From the NCBI GenBank assembly GCA_036379395.1, contig DASVGR010000067.1, forward strand, positions 1 to 25,608: a stretch of 25,608 nucleotides of DNA, written 5' to 3'. The stretch is from Oleiagrimonas sp036379395. Its GTDB lineage: Bacteria; Pseudomonadota; Gammaproteobacteria; Xanthomonadales; Rhodanobacteraceae. Shown piece after piece: positions 8,129 to 14,805 of the stretch. The position numbers and the translations under genes are program-made. Below the pieces are notes generated by a model. That model did not search any database. It had not been told where the DNA came from and saw nothing but the letters and a program-made list of their open reading frames with translations. The first letter of the stretch is position 1. Each line of letters opens with the position of its first letter.

Positions 8129-8735
8129 CGCGTGGTGGGTGGCCGGCGCCTTGTTGCTGGCCGGTTGCGTGTCGACACCGTCGACGGTCGCGGTGCGGCA
8201 GTACACGCTGGGCCCGGCGAACGTCACGATCGCCCCCGCGCATGCGCCGACGGCCGCCACGCGCGGCGTGTTGCGCATGGCGCGCATCGAAACACCAGAC
8301 TGGCTGGCCGGCACGGCCATGCATTACCGCCTGGCTTATCAGCGCGACCATCAACTGGCAGCCTACGCGCTGTCGGCCTGGGCCGCGCCGCCGGCCAGCC
8401 TGCTGGCACCGCTGCTGCAGCGGGCGGTGCGTGCCGACGGCGCGTGGCAAGCCGTGATCGGACCGGGCGACACCGCCGCGGCCGCCGCCACCGTGCATGT
8501 GCGGCTGAACGCGTTCGGGCAGGTGTTTGCCGCGGCCACCGACAGTGCCGGTGTCGTCGATGCCGATGCCACGCTGGTGGATGACCGCACGCATCGCGTC
8601 GTGGCCCAGCACCATTTCCACGTCGAAGTGCCCGCCGCGGCCGCCGATGCGCCAGCCGGCGTGCAGGCCCTGACGCAAGCCAGCCAAAAACTGGCGACGC
8701 AACTGGCGGCGTGGCTGCGCACCGCGCCGCGTTGA
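8112..8735 (+). CDS. ABC-type transport auxiliary lipoprotein (PqiC/YmbA-like)
   Basis: A 207-residue protein with a signal peptide and lipobox LLAGC (residues 15-19, Cys19 lipidated). The mature part begins with VSTPSTVAVRQYTLG, and the segment RMARIETPDWLAGTAMHYRL is the kind of strand pattern seen in the PF03886 'ABC-type transport auxiliary lipoprotein' family (PqiC/YmbA). It probably sits at the outer membrane and docks the MCE ring of the same operon. The start has GGGAG about 7 bases upstream and overlaps the MCE gene. Its stop codon lies inside the left end of the tandem duplication, so the operon ends at the repeat. It is the last gene of the operon; no MlaC-like soluble carrier is present. 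Confidence 0.85.
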   Translation: MSGIRSAWWVAGALLLAGCVSTPSTVAVRQYTLGPANVTIAPAHAPTAATRGVLRMARIETPDWLAGTAMHYRLAYQRDHQLAAYALSAWAAPPASLLAPLLQRAVRADGAWQAVIGPGDTAAAAATVHVRLNAFGQVFAAATDSAGVVDADATLVDDRTHRVVAQHHFHVEVPAAAADAPAGVQALTQASQKLATQLAAWLRTAPR

Positions 8736-8764
8736 TCCGAATCCCCGGCTTTTTGCAACATGCA

Positions 8765-8840
8765 GGGTGGATAAGCGGCAGCGCATCCACCGACAGGCCG
8801 TTCGCTCGAAAAAGGGTGGATGCGCTGCGCTTGTTCACAC
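8765..8840. repeat. GTGGATAAGC-type inverted repeat, copy in unit 1
   Basis: The left arm starts GGGTGGATAAGCGGCAGCGC, and an inverted right arm (GGGTGGATGCGCTGCGCTTG and on) ends near 8840. Each arm is itself nearly palindromic (ATAAGC…GCATCC). Compared with the second copy, the right end has lost pairing (TTCACAC instead of TCCACCC), so this copy looks like the decayed one. Hairpins of this kind are frequent intergenic REP-like elements and may terminate the lipid-transport operon. Confidence 0.75.
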
Positions 8841-8922
8841 TGCGCAGTACCCGAATTCTCTTGGCCTCCACCGGTTTCGGGCCAAGTAAGTGCCACTCGG
8901 GTCAGACCCTTTCCAGGCCGCC

Positions 8923-8964
8923 TCAATGTGAGATCGCAAACCCGCCCAAGATGCGCACCACGGC
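8923..8964 (-). pseudogene. Duplicated 3' tail of the alpha/beta hydrolase gene
   Basis: Read on the minus strand, this segment encodes AVVRILGGFAISH plus a TGA stop, identical in protein to the last 13 residues of the intact hydrolase at 9159-9200. The two DNA differences (Leu CTG to TTG, Ala GCC to GCG) are both synonymous. It has no start and is not expressed as a protein by itself; it is a remnant created by the tandem duplication. Confidence 0.85.
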
Positions 8965-9000
8965 GCATTGATCCGAATACCCGGCTCTTTGCAACATGTA

Positions 9001-9076
9001 GGGTGGATAAGCGGCAGCGCATCCACCGACAGGCCGTTCGCTCAAAAAAGGGTGGATGCGCTGCGCTTGTCCACCC
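9001..9076. repeat. GTGGATAAGC-type inverted repeat, copy in unit 2
   Basis: This is the better-preserved copy of the element at 8765. The outer arms GGGTGGA… and …TCCACCC are complementary, and A-rich sequence (CAAAAAAGGG) lies between them. It is about 80 bp downstream of the hydrolase stop codon, so it can act as a 3' hairpin for the minus-strand transcript. A second hairpin, CTTGGCC / GGCCAAG with a 12-13 base loop, follows nearby in both units. Confidence 0.75.
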
Positions 9077-9158
9077 TGCGCAGTACCCGAATTCTCTTGG
9101 CCTCCACCGGTTTCGGGCCAAGTAAGTGCCACTCGGGCCAGACCCTTTCCGGGCTGCC

Positions 9159-10148
9159 TCAATGTGAGATGGCAAACCCGCCCAGGATGCGCACCACGGC
9201 CTCGGGCTTTTCGATCGCCGGCACATGCCCGCAGTCGTTGATGACGGTGGCGCTGATGCTGGTCGCGGCGGTCAATCCGTTGCGCAGGGTGTCGAGCGCG
9301 GACGGGTCGATGATGCGGTCGTCGCGGCACCAGATGCCCAGTACCGGCATGGTCAGCTTGGACAGGCGCGTGTCGAGGATGGTGTAGGCGGCCGGCTGGC
9401 GCAGTTCGTCGAACACCTTGGTCAAAAACGCGCGATTGGCCTTGTTGCGGTCCACCAGCACGTCGACGAAACGGCCGGGCAGTTCGGGCGGCTTGTCGAA
9501 CACCAGCTTGGCGGTCCGGGCGAATTGCGCGCGGTTGTCGAAGATGAACGGGTTCTTGCCGGCCAGGGCTTCCTTGGCAAACGCGTTTTGCTTGAACTTC
9601 AGGCCGAAGCTGTCGATCAGCACCAGCGCACCGACGTTGGCCGGATGCTCGGACGCGTAATAGCCGGCAATCGCGCCGCCCATGGATTCGCCGACCAGCA
9701 TTTCATGGTTGATGCCGAGCGTGTGCAAAAAGCCGTACAGACGTCCGGACTGCGCCTTGATGCCGTAGTCGTCGTTCTTGTTGCGCGTGGAGTCGCCCCA
9801 GCCGGGCAGGTCAGGGATGATGACGCGAAAATTCTTCGTCAGCCCCTTGGCCACTTTCAGCCAGGCGTTGCGATTGGCGCCGTAGCCGTGCAACAGCACC
9901 ATGGTCGGGCCTTTGCCGCCTTCGTAATAGGCCCAGTCGGTATCGCCCACCTGCAGGTGATACGTGTCCAGACCGGCGGCGCTGGCCATGCGCCAGTTGT
10001 TGGCGCGTATCAGCCATTGCGGCGCCAGCAGGTAGATGCCGCCACCGACGATGATGAGCACGGCCACGATGATGGCCAGCATTTTCAGGCGCCGCAGAAT
10101 CAGGATCTTCCACAGCGGGCGGTTGTCGGGAGCGCTTTTCTTGGACAT
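9159..10148 (-). CDS. Membrane-anchored alpha/beta hydrolase
   Basis: A 329-residue protein. A basic N-terminus and one hydrophobic segment (about residues 22-42) anchor it in the inner membrane, with the catalytic domain outside. The fold has LLHGYGANRNAW (oxyanion loop, about 85-96), the nucleophile elbow GESMGG with Ser155, the acid in WCRDDRIIDPSAL (Asp276/277) and His308 in CGHVPAIEKPEAV. The overall pattern is that of lipase/esterase-type proteins annotated as alpha/beta-fold hydrolases (similar to Moraxella-type lipase 3); the substrate is not known. ATG 10148 is chosen because the membrane segment follows it; upstream sequence in frame looks non-coding. The gene starts 82 bp after the C-S lyase gene on the same strand. 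Confidence 0.88.
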   Translation of the reverse strand: MSKKSAPDNRPLWKILILRRLKMLAIIVAVLIIVGGGIYLLAPQWLIRANNWRMASAAGLDTYHLQVGDTDWAYYEGGKGPTMVLLHGYGANRNAWLKVAKGLTKNFRVIIPDLPGWGDSTRNKNDDYGIKAQSGRLYGFLHTLGINHEMLVGESMGGAIAGYYASEHPANVGALVLIDSFGLKFKQNAFAKEALAGKNPFIFDNRAQFARTAKLVFDKPPELPGRFVDVLVDRNKANRAFLTKVFDELRQPAAYTILDTRLSKLTMPVLGIWCRDDRIIDPSALDTLRNGLTAATSISATVINDCGHVPAIEKPEAVVRILGGFAISH

Positions 10149-10230
10149 GGCGTGATTGTACGTGGCGGACACCGGCACGGCAGGAGTGCCGGAAGGCACG
10201 AAGGGCCGTGCCGCCTGCGCGCGCCGGGCA

Positions 10231-11409
10231 TCAGCGTGCGGCAAGGGCCTGCTGGATGGCCGCCAGCGCGGTCTGGATGCGGGCGCGCGGCGCGGCAAAG
10301 TTGAGGCGCATGAAGCCGCTGCCGGCGGCACCGTAATCGCGTCCCGGATTCAATCCCAGGCCGCAGCGGTTGACGAAGAAATCCGCCAGTTCCGCGTCGC
10401 CAAGGTTCAGTCCGCGGCAATCCAGCCAGGCGAGATAACTGGCTTCGGGAGGCGTCAGGCGCAGCGGCGCAAGGCGCGCGTTGACGGTGTCCGCGAGCAT
10501 GTCACGCGTGGTTTGCAGATACGCGAGCAGCGCTTCCAGCCACGGTTCGCCATCGCGCCACGCGGCCTGCGCGGCGGTCAGCGCGAACGGGGACAGGTTT
10601 TCCAGGTGATGCGCGGCCAGCGCGCGTCGCAGCGTGTCGCGCAGGGTCGCGTCGCTTACCGCCAGCACACACAGCGGCAGGCCTTGCACGTTGAACGGCT
10701 TGGCCGGCGACACGGCGCTGATGATGCGGTCGCCACGTTCGGCCAGTCGGCCCAGCGGCGTGTACGGCGTGCCGGGGTAGGCCAGATCGCCGTGTACTTC
10801 GTCGCTGAACACGACCAGATGGTGGCGGCGGGCGTGGGCGAGCAGGCCGTCCAGTTCGGTTTCGGTCCACGCGCGGCCGACCGGATTGTGCGGGTTGCAC
10901 AGCAGCAGCAGGCGCGCCTGCGCGGCTTGTCGGTCCAGCGCGTCCAGATCCATGGCGTAGCGGCCGTCGGTCGCACGCAAGGGGTTGGCGATGACGCGCC
11001 GGCCCAGTTCCTGCGGCATGGCCTCGAACGGGCCGTACACCGGCGGCTGCGTGATGACGCCGTCGCCGGGTTGCGTCAGCGCGGTGATGATCGACGCCAA
11101 CGCCGGCAAGGTGCCGGGCACCACCAGCAGGTTGTCGCGCGGGATGTGCCAGCCGTGGCGGCGCGCGTACCAGTCGATGGCGGCGTCGTGGAAGCTGTCG
11201 GGGATGGTGGTGTAGCCGTAGATCGGGTGCCGCGCGCGTTCGGCGAGTGCCTCAGCCACGCACGGCGGCGCGGCGAAATCCATGTCGGCGACCCACAGCG
11301 GCATCACATCGGCGCGGCCGAACTTGATGCCGCGCTCGGCGTATTTGACGGCATGGGTGCCACGCCGGTCGATGGCATGGTCGAAATCGAAAACAGAGGG
11401 AGTTGGCAT
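10231..11409 (-). CDS. MalY/PatB-type PLP-dependent C-S lyase/aminotransferase
   Basis: A 392-residue fold-type I PLP enzyme. FDFDHAIDRRGTHAVKYAER at the N-terminus and PLWVADMDFAAPP (about 37-49) are hallmarks of the MalY/PatB group of cystathionine beta-lyases. CNPHNPVGR (about 171-179), SDEVHGDL (about 202-209) and the Schiff-base lysine in SPAKPFNVQG (Lys237) complete the active site. It probably cleaves cysteine-S-conjugates or cystathionine to pyruvate, ammonia and a thiol, in methionine or sulfur metabolism. ATG 11409 matches where family members begin; ATG 11442 would add 11 residues. No maltose gene is nearby, so MalY-like regulatory activity is not implied. Confidence 0.88.
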   Translation of the reverse strand: MPTPSVFDFDHAIDRRGTHAVKYAERGIKFGRADVMPLWVADMDFAAPPCVAEALAERARHPIYGYTTIPDSFHDAAIDWYARRHGWHIPRDNLLVVPGTLPALASIITALTQPGDGVITQPPVYGPFEAMPQELGRRVIANPLRATDGRYAMDLDALDRQAAQARLLLLCNPHNPVGRAWTETELDGLLAHARRHHLVVFSDEVHGDLAYPGTPYTPLGRLAERGDRIISAVSPAKPFNVQGLPLCVLAVSDATLRDTLRRALAAHHLENLSPFALTAAQAAWRDGEPWLEALLAYLQTTRDMLADTVNARLAPLRLTPPEASYLAWLDCRGLNLGDAELADFFVNRCGLGLNPGRDYGAAGSGFMRLNFAAPRARIQTALAAIQQALAAR

Positions 11410-11464
11410 GGCCGGACCGGAGTTGCGAAACCATGCCAGCATAACCGCGTGGTAATGGCTGATC

Positions 11465-11540
11465 GTAGGAGCGCGCCTGCGCGCGATGGCCGGATGCCGA
11501 TGGCAAGGCAAGATCCTTTCGCCCGCAGGCGGGCTCCTAC
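11465..11540. repeat. REP-like family A, copy 4
   Basis: GTAGGAGCGCGCCTGCGCGC at the left and GCCCGCAGGCGGGCTCCTAC at the right are inverted partners separated by about 36 bases. It ends 13 bp before the dinG stop codon and begins 56 bp upstream of the C-S lyase start, so it fills the space between two minus-strand genes and could separate their transcripts. Confidence 0.85.
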
Positions 11541-11553
11541 CAAAATGCGGGGG

Positions 11554-13659
11554 TCAGTGCGCGGTTTCCACGATGCGCTCGAACGGCGGCAGCGCGCGCA
11601 GCATGTTGGTGCCGTAGCGCTTGGCCACGATGCGCCGGTCCAGCAGCACGATGCGGCCGCGGTCGTCCTCGGAGCGGATCAGGCGGCCGCAGTATTGCGT
11701 CAAAAGACGCGTGGCCTGCGGCACGGTAACCTCGAAAAACGGGTTGCGCCCGCATGATTCGAGCCATTCGGCGTAGGTCGCGCCGACCGGATCAGTAGGC
11801 ACGGCGAACGGGATTTGCGTCACCACCACCGTCTCGCACAGCTTGCCGGGCAGGTCGAGGCCTTCGCCGAAGGATGCCAGGCCGAACAGCGTGCTGCCGT
11901 GGCCGGCTTCGATGTCCTTGACGTGCGCGGCGATCAATTCGCCCTTGGCGCGGGCGCCTTGCGCGCGCACGCGGCGCACGCGCGCGATGGGCAAAAGCTG
12001 CAGCACGCGCTCCAGTTTGGCGCGCGAGGTGAACAGCACCAGATTGCCGGCGTCCCAGTCGAGATGGGCGTCCAGCCAGTCGCTGATGGCTTGCGCGTGG
12101 GCTTCGCGCTCGTTCGGCATCGCGCTTACGGCGGGTACTTCCAGACGCGCCTGGCGGGCCAGATCGAACGGCGAGGGCAGGCTTTGCGTTTGCGCGTCGT
12201 CGGGCAGGCCGATGGCGTCGGCAAAATCGCGGAAATTGCCGCCCACGCTCAGGGTGGCGGAGGTGACGACCACGCCGGCCGCGTTGCCCCACAGCACGCG
12301 CTTCAGAAGCGGCGCGGCCGACACCGCCGAGGCGTGGCAGATGAACTGGTTGTCTTCGGTGCGGCTGACCCAGCGCGCGCCGGGCGGCGCGTCGTCGCCG
12401 ACATCGGTGGTGCTGCCGGCCCAGGCGATCCATGTGCCGACCTGGGTTTCGATGCGCTCCATGGCGATGCCCAGCTCGCGCAGCAGCGCGTCGCGCGTGG
12501 GGCCGCCTTCAGTCATTTCCGACACCGCGCGTTGCACGGCCATCAGCCAGCGCTGGATGTCGACGGTCTGCGTGGCCAGTGCGCGCGCGTGGATGACCCA
12601 GTCTTCGGGTAGTTGGCCCAGGGATGCGCGGTAGACCGGTTCGCGCTCGGCCGGGTCGGGCGTCCAGGTGAGCGCGATGGCGTTTTCGATGGCTTGCAGG
12701 GCGTCGATCAGCTCCTGCAGTTTGGCCTCGGCGGTGTCTGGATCGTAGCGGCCAAGGCGTTCCTTGTCGGTCAGCGAATAGGCCGCCAGCGCCTGCCGCG
12801 ACAAGCGCCCCAGATGCCGCCGCGTGGCGCCCAGATGCACGTGCGTGGCGCCACGGTCGATGGCCTTGGCGGGCAGGTGGTGGCCTTCGTCGAACACGTA
12901 GAACGTGGCTTCGGGCTTGGGCAGGATGATGCCGCCGTAGCCGCCGTCCTCGCCCGGCATGGCCAGGTCGGCCAGCACCAGGTCGTGGTTGGCCACGATG
13001 ATGTCGGCGTCGTCGACCTTGCGTCGCGCGGTGTAGAACGGGCACTGCATGAAAAACGCGCATTTGCGGTTGGTGCAGCCGCCGGCCGTGGTGGTCACCA
13101 TTTGCCGCACGGCCGGGCTGATGGCAACCGGTGCGCTGTCCAGATCGCCGTCCCATTCCTTGTGCGAGAAGGTTTCGTCGAGCTTGGCCAGCGCGCTCTT
13201 GTCGCGCTCGCCCGGCGCCTTGGCCCACAGCGCCAGATCGGCGTCGAAGCCCAGGCCCATCTGGGTATCGTCGAAACTGCCCATGGCCTGATTCAAGTTG
13301 CGCGGGCACAGGTAGCGGCCGCGGCCCTTGGCCAGCGCGACGCGCAGCGTGAGGCCGTTCATGGCCAGATAGCGCGGGATGTCCTGATTGACCAGCTGCT
13401 CCTGCAGGGCCACGGTCGCGGTGGCGATGACGAGTTTCTTGTCCAGCGCGCGCGCCACGTCCACGGCCGCGATGAGGTAGGCCATGGACTTGCCGGTGCC
13501 GGTCGGCGCTTCGATGACGGCGTTGCCGCCCTCGGCGAAAGTGTTGGCCACGGTGGCGATCATGCGCCCCTGCGCGGCACGCACGCGGTAGCCGGGCAGT
13601 TGCTCTTTCAGCTTGGCGTAGGCGGCGCGGATGGCGTCCTTGGTGGCGTCGGCGAGCAT
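11554..13659 (-). CDS. dinG: ATP-dependent DNA helicase DinG
   Basis: A 701-residue superfamily 2, XPD-like 5'-3' helicase, close to the 716 residues of E. coli DinG. Walker A is APTGTGKS (51-58) and the DEAH box is DEGHH (257-261). The four cysteines of the Fe-S cluster are seen at C118 (GRGRYLCPRN), C195, C200 and C206 (CTNRKCAFFMQC), spaced as in E. coli (120, 194, 199, 205). C-terminal motifs include LFGLASFGEGLDLPG and the QYCGRLIRSEDDRG motif VI. DinG unwinds R-loops and forked DNA during repair and replication-transcription conflicts. It starts 4 bp after the EF-hand gene and so is likely cotranscribed with folE. No LexA box is evident directly before it. Confidence 0.95.
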   Translation of the reverse strand: MLADATKDAIRAAYAKLKEQLPGYRVRAAQGRMIATVANTFAEGGNAVIEAPTGTGKSMAYLIAAVDVARALDKKLVIATATVALQEQLVNQDIPRYLAMNGLTLRVALAKGRGRYLCPRNLNQAMGSFDDTQMGLGFDADLALWAKAPGERDKSALAKLDETFSHKEWDGDLDSAPVAISPAVRQMVTTTAGGCTNRKCAFFMQCPFYTARRKVDDADIIVANHDLVLADLAMPGEDGGYGGIILPKPEATFYVFDEGHHLPAKAIDRGATHVHLGATRRHLGRLSRQALAAYSLTDKERLGRYDPDTAEAKLQELIDALQAIENAIALTWTPDPAEREPVYRASLGQLPEDWVIHARALATQTVDIQRWLMAVQRAVSEMTEGGPTRDALLRELGIAMERIETQVGTWIAWAGSTTDVGDDAPPGARWVSRTEDNQFICHASAVSAAPLLKRVLWGNAAGVVVTSATLSVGGNFRDFADAIGLPDDAQTQSLPSPFDLARQARLEVPAVSAMPNEREAHAQAISDWLDAHLDWDAGNLVLFTSRAKLERVLQLLPIARVRRVRAQGARAKGELIAAHVKDIEAGHGSTLFGLASFGEGLDLPGKLCETVVVTQIPFAVPTDPVGATYAEWLESCGRNPFFEVTVPQATRLLTQYCGRLIRSEDDRGRIVLLDRRIVAKRYGTNMLRALPPFERIVETAH

Positions 13660-13663
13660 GGCG

Positions 13664-14011
13664 TCAGCGCGGCGGCGCGGCCAGCTCGCGCGCGTCGAGA
13701 AAACCGTCGTGGTTGACGTCCTGCCGGTGGAACTGGCGTGCCACCTGGCGGCGATGAGCGGCTTGCGTCAGTGGTTTTTTGGCATGCGTGCCGCGTGGAA
13801 ATTCGTCCGGCTCGATGACGCCGTCGCCGTTGGCGTCCAGCCGCGCGAAGCCGCGCGCCATGTAGGCCTGATATTCGGCCAGGCTGACGTGGCCGTCGTG
13901 GTTGGTGTCGAACAGGGCCATCAATGGCGAGGACGTTCCGGCCATGGCCGGCAGCGCGATCAGGAGGCTGATCGCGCCACTGGCCAGAAGGCGGATGCCG
14001 GCACGATCCAC
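13664..14011 (-). CDS. Exported EF-hand calcium-binding protein
   Basis: A 115-residue protein with a GTG start 2 bp after the folE stop codon. A signal peptide (about residues 1-24, ending ALPAMA) is followed by three canonical EF-hand loops: DTNHDGHVSLAE (35-46), DANGDGVIEPDE (59-70) and DVNHDGFLDARE (98-109), each with Asp/Asn at 1, 3 and 5, Gly at 6 and Glu at 12. It is therefore expected to bind Ca2+ in the periplasm, as a sensor or buffer; no enzymatic domain is seen. It overlaps no gene but is tightly coupled to folE and dinG (2- and 4-bp gaps). A longer frame extends upstream through folE but is a shadow of that gene. Confidence 0.82.
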   Translation of the reverse strand: MDRAGIRLLASGAISLLIALPAMAGTSSPLMALFDTNHDGHVSLAEYQAYMARGFARLDANGDGVIEPDEFPRGTHAKKPLTQAAHRRQVARQFHRQDVNHDGFLDARELAAPPR

Positions 14012-14013
14012 GC

Positions 14014-14607
14014 TCAGCGCACGCCGCCGTGGATGCCGATGAACTGCAAAAACTCGATGCGCGTGCGCGGATCGTCGCGGAACATGCCGGTCATGTCGGA
14101 CGTGATCATCGACACGCCGCGCTTGTGCACGCCGCGCGTGGTCATGCATTCGTGGCTGGCGTCGATGACCACGGCCACGCCCAGCGGATCGAGCGATTGC
14201 TGGATGCACTGGGTGATTTGCGCGGTGAGTTTTTCCTGCACCTGCAGGCGCCGCGCGAAGGCGTCGACCACGCGCGCCAGCTTGCTGATGCCGACCACGC
14301 GGTTGCGCGGCATGTAGCCGACGTGCGCGTGGCCGATGATCGGCGCCAGATGGTGCTCGCAGTGGCTTTCGAATTCGATGTCGCGCAGCACCACCATCTG
14401 GTCGTAGTGGGCCACTTCCTCGAAGGTGCGGGTGAGGTATTCGGCCGGGTCTTCCGCGTAGCCGGAAAACCAGTCGCCGTAAGCCTTGACTACGCGCTTG
14501 GGGGTGTCGAGCAGGCCTTCGCGTGTCGGATCATCGCCGGCCCAGCGCAACAGGGTGCGCACCGCTTCCTCGGCTTGCTCGCGGGTGGGTTTGACGCTGT
14601 CGTTCAT
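14014..14607 (-). CDS. folE: GTP cyclohydrolase I
   Basis: A 197-residue enzyme that converts GTP to 7,8-dihydroneopterin triphosphate, the first step of folate/tetrahydropterin synthesis. The zinc ligands are Cys83 and His86 in ESHCEHHLAP and Cys154 in SHECMTTRGV. Other family blocks are DPTREGLLDTPKRV (about 26-39), YMPRNRVVGISKLAR (about 98-112) and RVQEKL-like RLQVQEKLTAQI. It is a homodecameric cytosolic enzyme of the zinc-dependent FolE (type IA) family. ATG 14607 has GAGG about 7 bases upstream. It leads a tight three-gene set with the EF-hand gene and dinG. Confidence 0.96.
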   Translation of the reverse strand: MNDSVKPTREQAEEAVRTLLRWAGDDPTREGLLDTPKRVVKAYGDWFSGYAEDPAEYLTRTFEEVAHYDQMVVLRDIEFESHCEHHLAPIIGHAHVGYMPRNRVVGISKLARVVDAFARRLQVQEKLTAQITQCIQQSLDPLGVAVVIDASHECMTTRGVHKRGVSMITSDMTGMFRDDPRTRIEFLQFIGIHGGVR

Positions 14608-14675
14608 GCCGGTGCCTCGTGGCGCAAAACGCTAGTTTAGCCGGTTGATGCGGGCCGCACTTGAGGATGATTTTT

Positions 14676-14752
14676 GTGGGAGCGCGCCCGCGCGCGATGG
14701 CGAGGCGCCGCCAGTATGTGGCAAGACCCCTTCGCGCGCGGGCGTGCTTCCA
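14676..14752. repeat. REP-like family A, copy 5
   Basis: GTGGGAGCGCGCCCGCGCGC begins the left arm, and a right arm TTCGCGCGCGGGCGTGCTTC faces it. It sits between the 5' end of folE and the 3' end of rmuC, both on the minus strand. It could terminate rmuC transcription before the folE promoter. Confidence 0.8.
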
Positions 14753-14805
14753 ACAGGCTGACAGGTTGATCGAGAGCTGCATGGCCGCGCTTGCGTGGGC
14801 GCGGC

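Larger units (their letters stand above)
8717..9188. repeat. Tandem duplication, two units of 236 bp
   Basis: Unit 1 is about 8717-8952 and unit 2 about 8953-9188, with offset 236 throughout. I count about 11 substitutions and no indels over some 230 aligned bases (roughly 95% identity). The unit runs from the lipoprotein stop region through intergenic hairpins to the last codons of the alpha/beta hydrolase on the minus strand; the match continues to 9200. A 12-base sequence (GCGCACCGCGCC at 8717, GCGCACCACGGC at 8953 and 9189) is present at each junction, so recombination between short similar sequences could have produced it. There is no transposase and no CRISPR-like spacer pattern. Confidence 0.92.

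Noticed and set aside
8717..9188. Direct repeats considered as a CRISPR array or an insertion sequence.
   Set aside because: Only two long units with no unique spacers, no terminal inverted repeats at the outer ends and no transposase; a simple tandem duplication explains it.
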